Positions 23,520 through 35,331 of a DNA stretch of 64,000 bases are shown here, piece after piece. The DNA comes from Hygrophila difformis. Lineage: Eukaryota; Streptophyta; Magnoliopsida; Lamiales; Acanthaceae. The notes under the pieces were generated by a model. That model had not been told where the DNA came from, searched no databases, and saw only the letters and a program-made list of their open reading frames with translations. The stretch's first letter is position 1; every line of letters begins with the position of its first letter. Where the stretch lies: contig JAOANR010000010.1 of the NCBI GenBank assembly GCA_030278955.1, forward strand, positions 12,507,086-12,571,085, written 5' to 3'. Position numbers and translations under genes: made by a program.

Positions 23520-24900
23520 TTACCACAAACCCTAAATCCATGAACTCTCCTCCACCCACTCCCGACGCACTCGGCACACCCCTCCGCCTGTCCTCCACCG
23601 ATTCCCACCGGGCTCCTCTTAGACCGCCCTCTCTATCGCCTGTCGGAGTCGCCGTTCTTTGTGCCACTCGCTGCATCTTCGTTGCCCTCCTCCGTCGTTC
23701 GCCAATGTTGAGCCGCTCCGCCTACAACATCTCTCACTCATTGTGCCCTTTCCGATTCACCCGCCTCTGCCCCCTCCTCTGTCCCTATCTCCGAATTTCC
23801 GATTGGGTAAGTGGTGGAAAAACCCAATTGTCGATTGTTTCAATTTGCTAATTATTTTTAGTTTATTACTTAATTTAGTTCACGCAAGAATTATACCCCT
23901 ATGGATCTATTCATATGCGCTTACGCCACTCTCTTTCAGTTTATAGTTGTATTTTGATTTCGATTAATGTATGGTTTAGTTGGATGTGTAGTTCTCCGAT
24001 TAACCTGGAACTTTATGGTGTTTTTGATTTTCAGATTCCTAAACCTCCCCTCAACTGACCACTGTGCAGCACATCCGTGAAACTTTGCAGCTTAAAGAGG
24101 TAAATTTAGTCAATGCGTGCCTTTATTTTCTGTTGTTATTCTTTAGGTTTCATACGCGGGGTATCCTTTGAAGAGATGAAACTGCATATTCTAATATGTG
24201 TTCCCTGACCTAAAGATACTCAGTGAGCGGCAGATCACCTTTTCTCGAGACATATATGGAGAATCTATTTTGGCACTTCAATTGATCTGAGATGATGATT
24301 AATGATTTTTAAGCACTATGGTGACATGTCTTTCTGCCCTGTCTTTTTTTTTTTTCGTTTTCTCTAATTGGTCAATTGTTGTATGTGTATAATGTTGTAT
24401 TGTTTTGTGCTATCAGGTAAAAGTGAGTGTTCCAGATGAGTCCTTTTTATCTAATACAGAGCAGTGAAGAAGTGCTTGATCTGCTGGTATTTGCTAAGAT
24501 GTGTACAACAATTTCTGAATGCCGTACATGATCTATATCCTATTGGATGATTGCAGATTTGAATTATAGTTTTTTCAGCGAAGGTTCTGCAGCATAACTA
24601 TGTAGTGGAAACTTAAATTAGTGTATACATTTCAGTGGTTCTTCGTAAAGTCAATTCAACTATGTGTAGAGGTGCTTAAAGACTGTGAGGGTTGTTGTTG
24701 GAAAAGTAGAAGTGCAAAAGTATGGCTCAAGATGTTGTTGGAAAACCTTTATTTTCTCACCATGATTCAAAGAGCAAGACACTGTAATTGCTTACTAACT
24801 CAAGGTGAACCAACCATGGCATTTGGGAAGCATGTGTCTCTTGCAACTATTTAAAAATTAGTAGCTCTTTGGTGCCAGCTTGTTGTACATTATACATGAA
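23520..24900 (+). pseudogene. exon-like fragments of an unidentified gene
   Basis: A C/T-rich stretch starting 'aaaccctaaatccatgaact' resembles a gene 5' end and stops at a good donor (gattgg|gtaagtgg, about 23808). An acceptor (tgattttcag, about 24034) and two short exon-like pieces follow. The first, encoding HIRETLQLKE, ends at gtaaat near 24100. The second, after tatcag near 24418, encodes VKVSVPDESFLSNTEQ and then a stop. The parent gene is not recognised. Position inside the candidate Helitron suggests captured genomic sequence, but a degraded host gene is equally possible. Confidence 0.35.
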
Positions 24901-26005
24901 GACATCACTTTAATGACACTATAAGTTTTAGTTGTTTTATTTCTACTGTTAGTAATTAGATTAGTAATGTGTGCATTGAATTTTGAGTACACACACTTTC
25001 ATATATATTATTTATTTAAAAAAAAAAGGAGTGCCACACTTTAGTCCCTTGCTGTTTATCATTGCAATGAGAAGTGTTTAGGGCCACTTCCTCTCTCACA
25101 AAAAGTGCATGTCTACATTCTTCTTAATAAATTAAGCACCCTACTCTCCTTTGTGGTTGGGCCATGTCTGTTTTTAACTCCTCCAATAGTAGTATGCATG
25201 AAAAAGTCCTAATGTTCTATTTATTATCAGTTGCTTTTTTGTATTTGGAGTTAGCTGTGTTATGTTGGGTACTTGAGTGACCTATCCTTGATCTATTTAT
25301 TTTTATTTTATTTTTTTCTATTTTTTTAAAGCTTTTCTATTTGTTCTATGTGATAGTGTAACTTAACTGTCATACAGGTTTTCCTCCGGTCCTTAAAGTT
25401 TGCATTATCCATTTTACCCTATTCACATTTTATGACAAACTCTTGAAGAATGGCTCACAATTGCTAGGTTCTTACTTTTTTCAGGTAAATTACTATGACC
25501 ACTCTACCCTGGATAGTTCAAATGGTAAGTCACTAGGTTCTTATCTCCCAATGAATTCATTGATGGAATATATCAATGAGTTGGAATAAAACTATTCTCT
25601 ATTTTTTTTTTTTTGAGGTCAAGCATGGTTGGTCTTTCTCTAGAATTATTTATTTATTATAATTTCAAAATAGATCTTCTACCTCCCATGTTTGTGAGAA
25701 CTAAGATTAAACGCCATATGGAACCTATTTATGCTATACTTGATTTGAAGTTCCCCAATACAATAAACCTTATCTCTTTTTTCAACCTTGACTTAGCATT
25801 TCCTTGACTGGCTGCTTGACCTTTATTTTGGCCTGGCAAGGCCTGTCAACAGGGAAGACGATGGGATCATGGATCTTTCAAAATAGTCTCAAAAGTCCTC
25901 ACTTAGCAGGTTCATATAGCTACATAGCTTTTGGTTACGTATTCATCTAATTCATGATATTATCCTGTTAGAATTGTTGGGAATATTTGTCCCTTTCATT
26001 CACAT
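24900..26005. other. no gene recognised
   Basis: AT-rich sequence within the candidate Helitron. A tRNA-like phrase near 25503-25560 ('ggatagttcaaatggtaagt') may be an old SINE trace. The open frame at about 25613-25807 shows no domain. Confidence 0.4.
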
Positions 26006-26007
26006 AG

Positions 26008-26205
26008 CATGCTTCGATGCTACGCATTAGAGAGAAAAGCGATGTTTAAGCTTTGGGGTTGTCCTGTAGGAGGTCCTAACAGGGAGGCATCCATTGGACC
26101 CGACGTTTCCGGGTGGTGTGCATTTGAGTCAATGGGTTCGTGACGACTTCATAGCAAGCATGACCCTGTCGACGTGCTGGACTCAAGGCTGCAGGGTCCT
26201 ATAGC
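26008..26205 (+). pseudogene. fragment of an LRR receptor-like kinase domain
   Basis: The reading ASMLRIREKSDV is followed, after one lost base, by SFGVVL, an in-frame stop, then EVLTGRHPLDPTFPGGVHL and SQWVRDDF. After another shift come HSKHDPVDVLDSRLQG. This is the kinase subdomain IX-X block of plant LRR receptor kinases. The HPLDP...GG.HL..WVR pattern resembles the clade of Arabidopsis At4g26540 and At5g56040. At least two frameshifts and one stop make it non-functional. The match is abrupt at both ends, as expected for a captured fragment in a Helitron. Confidence 0.8.
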
Positions 26206-26560
26206 TGCTCCTTTGCATTCTCGCGTCAGTTTGATTCAAGTGTTAAGAAACAAGGAACTTCTGTGTATATTATTGTGAAGGGGAGATTTAGTAGTTCAGT
26301 TAGGGTTGATAACCTACAAGTGATCTCAATTATTATGGAATGTTCACTTAACAGTATTTTCTCTCTATTGTTGTATTGTTTTGTAGAGTGTAATAAATTA
26401 ATGTATCTGATCGAGGATGAAAGAGAGAACATGAGGGGTCATGCACTCGAAAGTATCTTGACTACATAATTTTTTTTGTAAGTAATTTAAAACAATCTGT
26501 TTTATTTGGTAAGAAATTTCTCTACAATTTTAAATCAAATCTCAATTCAAAGTCCATATT

Positions 26561-26958
26561 TATACTAGGAATTAGTAATAAGTATACATTATCATTGGCA
26601 CATTAGAGTTAATTGTGTAACCAATTAATTTAAAAATCAAAATCAAATTTAAAACATTTACTACTAATCGTGATATGCACTTTCTAAACTTTAAAACAAT
26701 TTTTGAGAAAAAGATCTCAAAAATGCTTGACATCACTAATTATGTATATATGAATCTTTTATACTAGGAATTAGTAATAAGTATACATTATCATTGGCTC
26801 ATTAGAGTTAATTGTGTAACCAAATAATTTAAAAATCAAAATCAAATTTAAAACATTAACCACTGTGATATGCACTTTCTAAACTTTAAAACAATTTTTG
26901 AGAAAAAGATCTCAAAAATGCTTGGCAATACTAATTATGTACTATATATGAATCTTAT
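26561..26958. repeat. 199-bp tandem repeat, two copies
   Basis: Units start with tatactaggaattagtaata at 26561 and 26760 and run through 'gtgatatgcactttctaaac' and 'gagaaaaagatctcaaaaat'. A third, diverged copy with its upstream flank ('tttatttggtaa' and 'catatttatactagg') lies at about 27300-27480. Copies one and two differ at only a few positions. Confidence 0.85.
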
Positions 26959-26959
26959 A

Positions 26960-28785
26960 TCCATGGAAAGATTATTTATAATTTGAGAAAAGATCGCAAC
27001 AATGAATCTGGACAATACTAATGGGAGGACTGATGGGGAAGTTATTTAGGAAAAAGATATTTTTAGGAGAATTAATACGCCAAAAAAAAAATTATTCCTA
27101 CATAATATCTTAACATATATGATTTTATTTTGGGTTGAGTTTTTTCATATGCATAATTATGCTTTGAGACAACAACTCTTAAAAATTCCACTAGATCCTC
27201 CTGTGATTAGTCTTTGGACAAATGTGGTTGGGATACTCGCTTTACGCAAAAAAAAAAAAGAAGAAAAACTATATAATTTTTTTATATATAAATAATTCAA
27301 AACAATCTTTTTTATTTGGTAAAAAAAATTATTTACTATTTTAAATGAAATCACAATTCAAATACCATATTTATACTAGGAATTAGTACTAAGTATACAT
27401 ATTATTGTCTCATTAAAAGGTAACCGTGTAACCAATTAATTTTAAAAATCTAAATTAATTTTACAACATTAATCACGGATGCAATTTCTAAAATTTCAAA
27501 AAATATTTGCTTCTAAGGACTCACACAATAACATGCATAACTGATGTTTGCCTGTTTGGTTAGTTGTTAAATGAAATCATTATTTATTCATCCAAAAAAA
27601 ATGAAATCATTATTTCCCTTTTAAACTTTCAGATAGATTATTATCATTGCCTCTTATATTATTAAATTTTCTAAAATAAGTGATGTATTATTAGTAAATA
27701 AACAATGAACTGAAATAAATTATTCTTATTAAAGCCTAAGTCCAAACATTGGTAACAAGGTTGTCAAGATCGAGATCCTATATGATATCATTCTTTTCTT
27801 TGCAATATCGAAATTTTAAGAAATTAAAAACTAAGTGATCATATATTTCATTACTAATGGCTTCGACCCTCCATTAATCCGGAAAAAAATGATCAAAATT
27901 TTGATTATATTCATATTTATTTGAATTCATTTTGTATTTTAATATTTTATATAGTAAGAAGTGAAAATTTTTAATATATTTACGTTTCTCATATAATACA
28001 TTTACCAAAATATATGATAATAAACATGGGAAGTTGAGTTAGAAAATTATTCATTTATTTTATAGGTTTGCATTGAGCTTTTTGCATTTGTTTTTTTAGA
28101 GCAGCATTGAATTATTCCAGGCCAAAGCCAAGCTTTTACACTGTTACATCACCGGCCACATAACTCACAATTCTCCTCTAACAAATCGCAGCACCACATC
28201 ACTGCATCTTGGACAAAATAGACAAAAGAAAGAATATTGTAACAAAACAGACTAAACAATAGAGCAAGCTGCAACAGACACTTTAACACAGAAAGCAGAC
28301 TGCACCAAGCACCGACACTGTATTCTGAGCTTTTTGCATTTTATTTTGGTGGATGCAAAGAGATCTTATACCAAGACAGCAGATGTGAATAATTTTGGAA
28401 AATATTAGAATACCAATTACTGTGTTCTGATTTACAAATTAATGTGTGAATAAAGATGATAATGTAAATGATGGTGACATTTGCTAGACATTTAATTTGT
28501 GAAACAATATTAACCAATATCCAATCGATCAGATACTCAATAAGTCAGCCCGCGGGCATATCTATTTAGGACCGCATATAATAATAAAGATTATAAATTC
28601 CATGTTGTATATATGAAAATTTTACCCCATATATTCTTTCACAGTATATATAAAGTTTTATAGCATTTTTTATAATCAAATAAAATGTAATCTTATTTTT
28701 TTTTTATACTATCGTGTTAAGTTCTTTTATGTATACATATTCTCACAATAAGAATGAATGATCTAATACTTCTTAATTAAAAATA
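26960..28785. other. AT-rich Helitron interior with an hAT fragment
   Basis: No gene is seen. At 27756-27830, 'caaggttgtcaagatcgaga' plus 'cctatatgat' matches one terminus of the GATC-rich hAT family, without a partner end. Around 28110-28320 there is a less AT-rich block of CA-rich sequence of unknown origin. Confidence 0.5.
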
Positions 28786-29051
28786 CTTCATCTGTTCTAT
28801 TTTAGTTGTCTTTTTAGAAACAAGAAAACATTCCAAAATATTTGTCATTTTATATATTTATATCATACATTTCCAATATTATTCTTATATTTTTATAAAT
28901 ATTACTCTCATAATATTGTGCATTATCTCTCCATTCAATTTCACTTTTTTATATAATAGGGGTAAAAGTGAAAAAGTGACAAATAATAATAACATTTATT
29001 GGTATGCGTGTTCTTTTTATTAGAACGTCAACCATTAAAGAACAGAAGAAG
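28786..29051. mobile_element. degenerate Stowaway MITE
   Basis: Ends are cttcatctgttctatttt and aaagaacagaagaag, with TA at 28784-28785 and 29052-29053. Length is 266 bp. The substitutions in CTCCCTCCG mark it as older than the copies at 8706 and 29792. Confidence 0.7.
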
Positions 29052-29183
29052 TATAATAATTAAAATAAGGTGATAAAACAATTTTGATATATTACCACAT
29101 AATATTTTTTTCTCCATAATATTATAATCTGAGCCCGGCGCATCGCGCGGGCGGGTAGTTCTAGTTGATATTAAAAACTTACA

Positions 29184-29443
29184 CTCCCTCTGTTCTTTGT
29201 AATTGTCTTTTTAGATATTAAAAAGTGTTCCACAATAATTGTCATTTTGAGATAGTTATAAATAGTTATATTATGTTTTTACTATATTGCCCTTCACTTT
29301 ACATAAACGTTACTCCATTTGTTGACATTTATTAAGAGTGAGTATAGTTGAAAAGGGTAAAAATTAAATTTATGAGCTAATTAATGCAAATCTTAGATAT
29401 TGAAATTGTACTGAAAGAGACAACTATTTAGTAACAGAAGGAG
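29184..29443. mobile_element. Stowaway MITE
   Basis: Ends are ctccctctgttctttgtaat and gtaacagaaggag, with TA at 29444-29445. The left TA is offset by two bases. It lies just 3' of the Helitron CTAG and is therefore outside that element. Confidence 0.75.
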
Positions 29444-29791
29444 TAGCATTTATAGGCTATCAAGATATTTAAAAAAAAAAAGGAGTAAAAGAAAATAAGA
29501 CCATCTCCAACCGAAAACACCAAACTCAAACAAAAAATGCAGTAAATGTCACATCAAACAATGTTTCATCTCCAACCGAAAACACTAAACTCAAACCCAA
29601 AAGAATATTCCACAAAATATTCTCTTTTTACTACTTTATACACTTTTCATATATCACCAATGTATTTATCAAATTTACAAGTTAACCCCTATGTTAAATT
29701 TAAACAAAATTAATTAATAAAAATAATAATTTAATAAGAATAATATAAATTGTAAAAAATGTTAAATTACAGATTATTTTCAATATTAATA

Positions 29792-30050
29792 CTCCCTCCG
29801 TCCCAGGTAAGATGTCTTGTTTGACTTTTTGACACTGTTCATTGTTCAACTTTGACTCAATATTATTATAAGTATATATTTGAAAAAAATAGTCGAGTTC
29901 GGTCTTGTTAGATTCGTCTAATCGTATAGTTTTAGAATATATATTTTATATAATTTTTACTTGTATATATTTTGAGTTATTAACAATTAGAAAAATGCAT
30001 TGGATTGTGTGCAGAAGTCAAACAGGACATCTTAGTTGGGACAGAGGGAG
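29792..30050. mobile_element. Stowaway MITE
   Basis: Ends are ctccctccgtcccaggtaag and cttagttgggacagagggag, with TA at 29790-29791 and 30051-30052. It shares the internal phrases 'gtcttgttagattcgtcta' and 'gcattggattgtgtgc' with the Stowaway at 7568. Confidence 0.9.
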
Positions 30051-30730
30051 TAATAATTTTACTTTATTTTAGCACTTTTAATGGAATTTTAGTATTTTTA
30101 ATAAATTTTGTTGTATTATAAATATCAAATTTTAGTTAAATTATAAATATAAAAATTAATATTAAAACACATCAATCAAATAAAAAGACAAGAATTAAAG
30201 TTTAGATTAAAAAAAGATTAAAAAAAGAGAATTAAAAATAGAATTAATATTAAAACACATCAATAAATGAAAGATAAAAAATAAAAAGAGAGGAAACAAA
30301 AGGACTTAATTGCAATATTGAAAAGTTTTTGCAGTCATCTACAGTGAAACGCATAAATGCGTTCCTCTCTCCGTTTTCTCCACCAGAAACGCAATTTGGG
30401 TTCAATTTTACAGCTCGGTTGGAGCAGTTTTTCTACCCCATTTTGCGTTTTGCAGTACGGGTGGAGATGCTCTAATATGGGACCCAAACTAGAATTTTCC
30501 CTATATTCTCTAAACTTTCATAGGTTTGGCAACTGACAATAGGATAGGCGTGGCACTGTTTAGCTTTCGACACCATTTTCATCATTTTAGCATCACTAGT
30601 CGTAAAGGTGCACCATGCAAAACAATAAGCATGATCTAGAGCTTACCAAAAATAGTAAGCATGATCTAGAAAAGAAAAAATGGAAAATAAATGCGATGAT
30701 TCAAGTAATAACAAAAAGAATAAACAATAT
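30051..30730. other. intergenic, degenerate repeats
   Basis: AT-rich, no gene. The phrases 'ccatctccaaccgaaaacac' (about 29500) and 'ggttggagca.' with 'gtggagatgctct' (about 30416-30475) face each other. They may be the ends of a further MITE of about 1 kb that contains the Stowaway at 29792. Confidence 0.4.
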
Positions 30731-30734
30731 AATA

Positions 30735-31219
30735 CTCCCTCCATCCCGCAAAATGTGGCTATTTTCTTTTGGATACGGTAATTTAGGTGGTGGGGTTTAG
30801 TGGTTAAAGTGGTGTGAATATTTGTGTTTAAAAAGTTTAATGAATTTTGACTTTGTTTATTTTTTAACTTTGACTTAATACTATTGTAATGATTTAATTA
30901 GAAAAAAAATAGTCAAGTATGGTCTTGTTAGAATCATCTAGGCGTCTAGTTTTAGAATATTATATTTTATATAATTTTTATTTGTACCAATTTTAAAATA
31001 TGAAGAATTAAAGAAATGCAAGGGACTTTGGGTAGAAAACTAAAAGTGTATTGGGAGTTGTGCAGAATAGTAAAAATAATTATTTTTAATGGGATTTGGA
31101 AACCATTAAGATTCTAATTATATTTATGTTAATTTAATTTATCTAAAAATGGAAAGTGACCAAATTTCGCGGGACACCCCTAAAAAGAATACTGGCCACA
31201 TTTCGTTGGACGGAGGGAG
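30735..31219. mobile_element. composite Stowaway MITE
   Basis: Ends are ctccctccatcccgcaaaat and cgttggacggagggag, with TA on both sides. At 485 bp it is nearly twice the size of its relatives. The interior contains the central part of another Stowaway subfamily ('ggtcttgttagaatcatcta'), suggesting one MITE inserted into, or recombined with, another. Confidence 0.75.
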
Positions 31220-31254
31220 TATGCTATTATGTTGGCATATAAAAATTCATTAAT

Positions 31255-31430
31255 ATGAGATTACTTAACCTAGTGGTCAAGTCCCCGACTCTCAATATAT
31301 TGGTTGGGGGCTCGAATTCCCACATGACCCCCTATCACTCCCTTTTATTCCATTTATAATTTATTTGGCATAGCTCTAATCACCCATTTCTCAGGCTTTT
31401 AATGACTCATAAAAAAAAATATATATATAA
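31255..31430 (+). mobile_element. tRNA-derived SINE
   Basis: A-box-like ttaacctagtggtcaagtcc, B box ggctcgaattcc near 31309-31320, then 'tttataatttatttggc' and a poly-A/AT tail. It belongs to the family seen at 5027. Confidence 0.7.
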
Positions 31431-32103
31431 TAAACATATATTCATAATGTTATAAACAGAAAATTTAAATATAGGCATATATTGCTCGATAACAAACTTA
31501 AGTTGGGATTGATAATTAAATTGTTTGTCATCTTCTTCCTCTTTGAACTTTCTCCTTGTTTTAGGATGGATCAAAACTAAAATTCACATAGTATTTATAG
31601 TCTACACACAGTAAAGGCCGATGACAACTATGTGGTCCTCTTATAAGGTATCACATCAAATTCGATGGACAAAAATTAGCAATGTTAATTTATAATTACA
31701 ATAAGACAAAATTAAATCATAATTATTTATGTGATTTGCAATCTCTGGAATCTGGATGTAGGAAGTTGTCTTTCAAAATGTCTTTTTTAGGACACACACA
31801 TGACACGAAAGACCACATGCCTTCAAGTTCAACAAATACATTTGCTGATTCTGTTACATTGATATATTGGTGGACGTTATATTCACATGAAGTTCAGGGC
31901 CATTCTTTCAAGGGAGTATACTTTACAATCAGTAGAATTGATCATTGCTTTTTCATTCATCGCATGGGAGTAAGAACATTACATACCAGAAAAGAAGATC
32001 CCATATGAAATATTTAGTCGCAGCAATTGACATCGCATATGAACAAACTTGTGTTGCTGCTGATGCTTCGTCATATAAAAAGTATCGTACAATACTTCTC
32101 TGA
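31431..32103. other. 3' flank of the NTF2-like gene, no other gene
   Basis: A 108-codon plus-strand frame at about 31682-32008 has no recognisable domain and lies antisense to the probable 3' UTR of the NTF2-like gene. It is not called as a gene. Confidence 0.45.
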
Positions 32104-33991
32104 CTATAACCGATCAGCCAAAAATGGGAACTTCTGAAGCAACCAAGTCACGCCTCTGATGGCAACCTGGTATTAATTTCATGAGCACAACCAAGAGTTC
32201 TTACAACTTCTATGCAAATCAAACAATTACTAATAAAAAAAGAAATGTAGTACTAATAAGTTGTTATATATGTTGGAATTTCAATATTTATGGTGATAAA
32301 ACACACAGAGCAAATTGGGATTAAGGAGGTCTACCCATTACATACCAAAGCTGTCTCTCCAGGTTTGATGGCAGGTTCCACACAGTCTCTTCCATACCTG
32401 TCCAACAAAGTACATCATTAACCTAATGGGAGTAGGATGCAGAAGAAACAAATATGTGCCGAGATTTTTCATCCCTTCAAATTCCACCAAGCAAGAGAAT
32501 ACTACACCCATAACAATGGTGCACAATGCCGTTTGATCAGTACAAACAAGAGTATAGTAGAAACCATATTCAGAGAATTATCATGTAATAAGCAGATTTA
32601 TGCTTCTTAGGACATTGGACTACGGTCAATTACTGATACTAAAGTCTTGATGCAATGACGTTCAAGTATTTTATGAGGCCCATGTCGCAAGTGTTGCTCA
32701 TGAAAGTATGAAACCAGACGCTGTCCAGTGACCACTATCTATGAAGTCGATTTCTCAATACTGAAAGTCCATAGGCTACATATCTGACCTGATCACCTGG
32801 CATTTACAAACTAGAACCGTGATGCAGAATGCAGCAATACTAGCTATTTTTTTATAACAAATAGAATAGGTTTGGGAATCAGCTGACTAAGATTAACATA
32901 CAGGTCTTTTGAAGAAGAAATGATTTTCCTCTCTTTATTCCAATTGTTGAGCCTTTCATAACAGTTCTCACCACAGTTCATTCTGGAAGCCAATAACCTT
33001 AACTAGCTTTCAACATTCATCATTCATTATTTAAACAAACAAAAAGAACTCACACTATTTGCTTCTGGCCATCCACAACTTCCAACCGATAAAAGCTGCA
33101 TCCTTTGCTGAAAGGAAAAGGCTTACCCTTCCATTCTACAATTAACTTATCCAAATAACTTGAGGTACTCAAGAAAATGTTAAGGAAAGAAATATGTTGA
33201 TAACACAATCAGGAATAATGAATATTCAACCTAAGTGCCAAGTTACCCCAACACCAGAGGTATCCTCCTCTGATATATCATCAATAGCGAACTGCAAATC
33301 AGCACTGATGGAATCAATAAACTGCTCGAAGAACTCTAGGATTGCCTGCAAGAAGGATAAAAGTTGTGCAACATTTAGTGAAGGAGCACAATAGAAAAGA
33401 AAAATTCAAACTTTCAAAAACATTTTACAATCTAAAAATGATTAGAGTATATCCCGTCTGCTAATCCGCCATCTCCGATATCATTATCAAAACTACATAT
33501 AACATCGGTGGAAAATAAAATAGGGTTACAATTTCGACTCAGTTTATGCGAGATTATACTATAAATCAATTGATAATGACGGGAGAAGGGGAGATTGAGA
33601 CCTGGCGACCGACGAAGGGTTTGGGGAAGACAAGGTCCTCGTAGACGCAATTGAGGGCAATGAGGTCGTGGACATAGGCCAAATCGCGGCGGTTGATCCC
33701 ATCGTAGAAATTCCTAACGACATCGGATGATTTTAACTCCTCCTCCAGTGTGGAGGTCGTCGTATTGCTGAGGCAGAGCTGCACCCGGCGATTGCATTTG
33801 CAGTATTGTGTAGGGGTTGCGGGGAGGATGGCGGTAGCGCAATTCCGGGAGGGAAGTCTAGGAAGAGTGGTGGTAATAAGGGTGGAAGGACGGAAGTGGA
33901 GAGCGCTGGCACTGGGAGTTGTGAATCGCAGGTGGTGGTGATGGCAATACGAGTATGGATAAAAGTGGAGCTTCTGAATTGAGTGAACCAT
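32104..33991 (-). CDS. NTF2/SnoaL-fold protein, probably plastid-targeted
   Basis: There are five coding exons: 33991-33602, 33345-33231, 33135-33054, 32397-32346, 32166-32104. Junctions are GT/AG and the frame is continuous, giving 702 bases and 233 residues. The first ~85 residues are rich in Ser, Thr, Pro, His and Arg, as in a transit peptide. Residues about 90-200 form the cone-shaped NTF2-like domain: it opens with DVVRNFYDGINRRDLAYV, then NCVYEDLVFPKPFVGR, then GVTWHLEWKGKPFPFSKG and FYRLEV. Plants have a conserved family with this pattern annotated only as NTF2 family proteins; their ligand and role are not established. Upstream in-frame ATGs exist, but I chose the one at 33991 because the leader then becomes a plausible targeting peptide. 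Confidence 0.87.
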
Positions 33992-34129
33992 GGTTCGTTT
34001 GGTTCCCACCACCTTCCCAAATCCCAATTGGATCTGTTTATTCGGATTTAGGGGCTTTTTTTTTTCTTTTTTTTTTTTAAACCTGTCCTTCTGACTGATG
34101 GAAATGGCTAAATTAGAACCAATAAACAA

Positions 34130-34604
34130 TTTATACCCGTTATATAAAGGTTACAAGTTAGAATTGCAATTGATGCATTGATTTTTATTATTATTATATT
34201 TTTTTGTGTGTGTTAATGTTTTTTGTTGTTAACCATACTCACTTCTACTGTATTTTTTTTATTACTTATGTATACTTATAATGAAATTAAATTAAAAAGT
34301 AAAAGTGATCATATGAAGGGAGTATTTTTTCTAATTACATTTATGAATTTTCATTAACGTGTTATTACTCGGTGAGATATCAATATTTTTTATAAGCTTC
34401 CCTAGCCTTGATTGGCTGTAAAGCAAAAAAAAAAATTTTTTTATAAGCAAATGTATCGGGTTCGAGCCTTTATATATGCAGAATTTTGTTTTGTAATAGA
34501 GGTAATAATTCAAACCACTACATCTCTTTGTGTTGAATTTTTGTGATCATCCATCACATGTTAAATTTGGTATGAATAGTTATAAGATTGTTATCAAATC
34601 TAAG
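34130..34604. other. 5' flank of the NTF2-like gene
   Basis: Promoter region of the minus-strand NTF2-like gene, AT-rich. A B-box-like ggttcgagcc near 34459 with a tRNA-like spacing hints at an old SINE. No firm promoter element was identified. Confidence 0.35.
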
Positions 34605-34613
34605 TACTTCTGG

Positions 34614-35331
34614 GGCAATATGGGTAAACAGGTCGTGTATGTTATACGTGTCAAGTACCTGTTTACCTGTTTGATCTGTATCTGTACACGACCTGTTTTT
34701 AGAATTTACCCGTATTTCAAAACCTGTACACGACCTGTTTCAAAAACGGATCACATGCGTGTCGACCTGTATACACGTGAATTTGAACATGTGGACACGC
34801 GTGTCGAATTTATCTGTGACCTGTTTACCTGTATTTTACCTGTTTACTTCTATTCTACTAAATTATATCAAATTACTTTTTAAACTTTTAAAATAAAATA
34901 TAAAATATTACATTCCCATAATTCAAATCTTAAAATTCCTAATAGACTCAGCAATTCATCTTCAAACATTCAAATACAAAAGTTCAAACTTAAAAAAAAA
35001 ATCCAAAGTTCAAATCCAATATTAAACATAAAGTTTACCTTGTGCGTATTTTATTTAAATTTAATTCTATTGTACTTAAATATATACAGGTAAAATACAT
35101 ATATGTGTCTGATTCAGATAACAGGTGACCTGTATAAAAAAACAGGTCAATTCGGGTAAAAAACAGGTCAATTCGGGTAAAACAGATAAACCTGCATTTG
35201 ACCCAAATTGTATTCGTGTACTAAACGGGTCGACCTGTTTTGACCCGTATCTGTTTTTTGAAGACCCGTACATGTAAAACACAGGTCGTGTACGTATCGT
35301 GTCTACGTGTATTTACCCATATTGCCGGGTC
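34614..35331. mobile_element. non-autonomous DNA transposon, GGCAATATGGGTAAA end
   Basis: ggcaatatgggtaaa at 34614 is inverted in tttacccatattgcc, which ends at 35326. The identical 9-mer tacttctgg flanks the unit at 34605-34613 and 35332-35340; a 9-bp duplication would fit Mutator-like transposition. Five extra bases at the right end break the symmetry. Both subterminal zones carry many copies of acctgttt/aaacaggt and acacgacctg motifs. No gene is inside. Confidence 0.65.

Larger units (their letters stand above)
22486..29164 (+). mobile_element. candidate non-autonomous Helitron carrying gene fragments
   Basis: The proposed 5' end is A|TCTATATTATAATATAAAC at 22485/22486. The 3' end at 29130-29164 is classical: a GC-rich stem (gagcccggcgcatcgcgcgg then gcgggta) a few bases before CTAG, followed by T. 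Helitrons insert between A and T, start with TC and end with CTRR after such a hairpin. The 6.7-kb interior has no Rep/helicase frame, so it would be non-autonomous. It holds an LRR receptor-kinase fragment, exon-like pieces, a nested hAT MITE, tandem repeats and a Stowaway. Pairing of these two ends is inference; the 3' end alone is the stronger call. Confidence 0.5.

Noticed and set aside
28547..28562. cccgcgggc as a possible Helitron hairpin
   Set aside because: No CTAG or CTRR follows at the expected distance, unlike at 29130-29164.
31682..32008. 108-codon plus-strand frame
   Set aside because: It overlaps the probable 3' UTR of the NTF2-like gene on the other strand and shows no domain or typical codon pattern.
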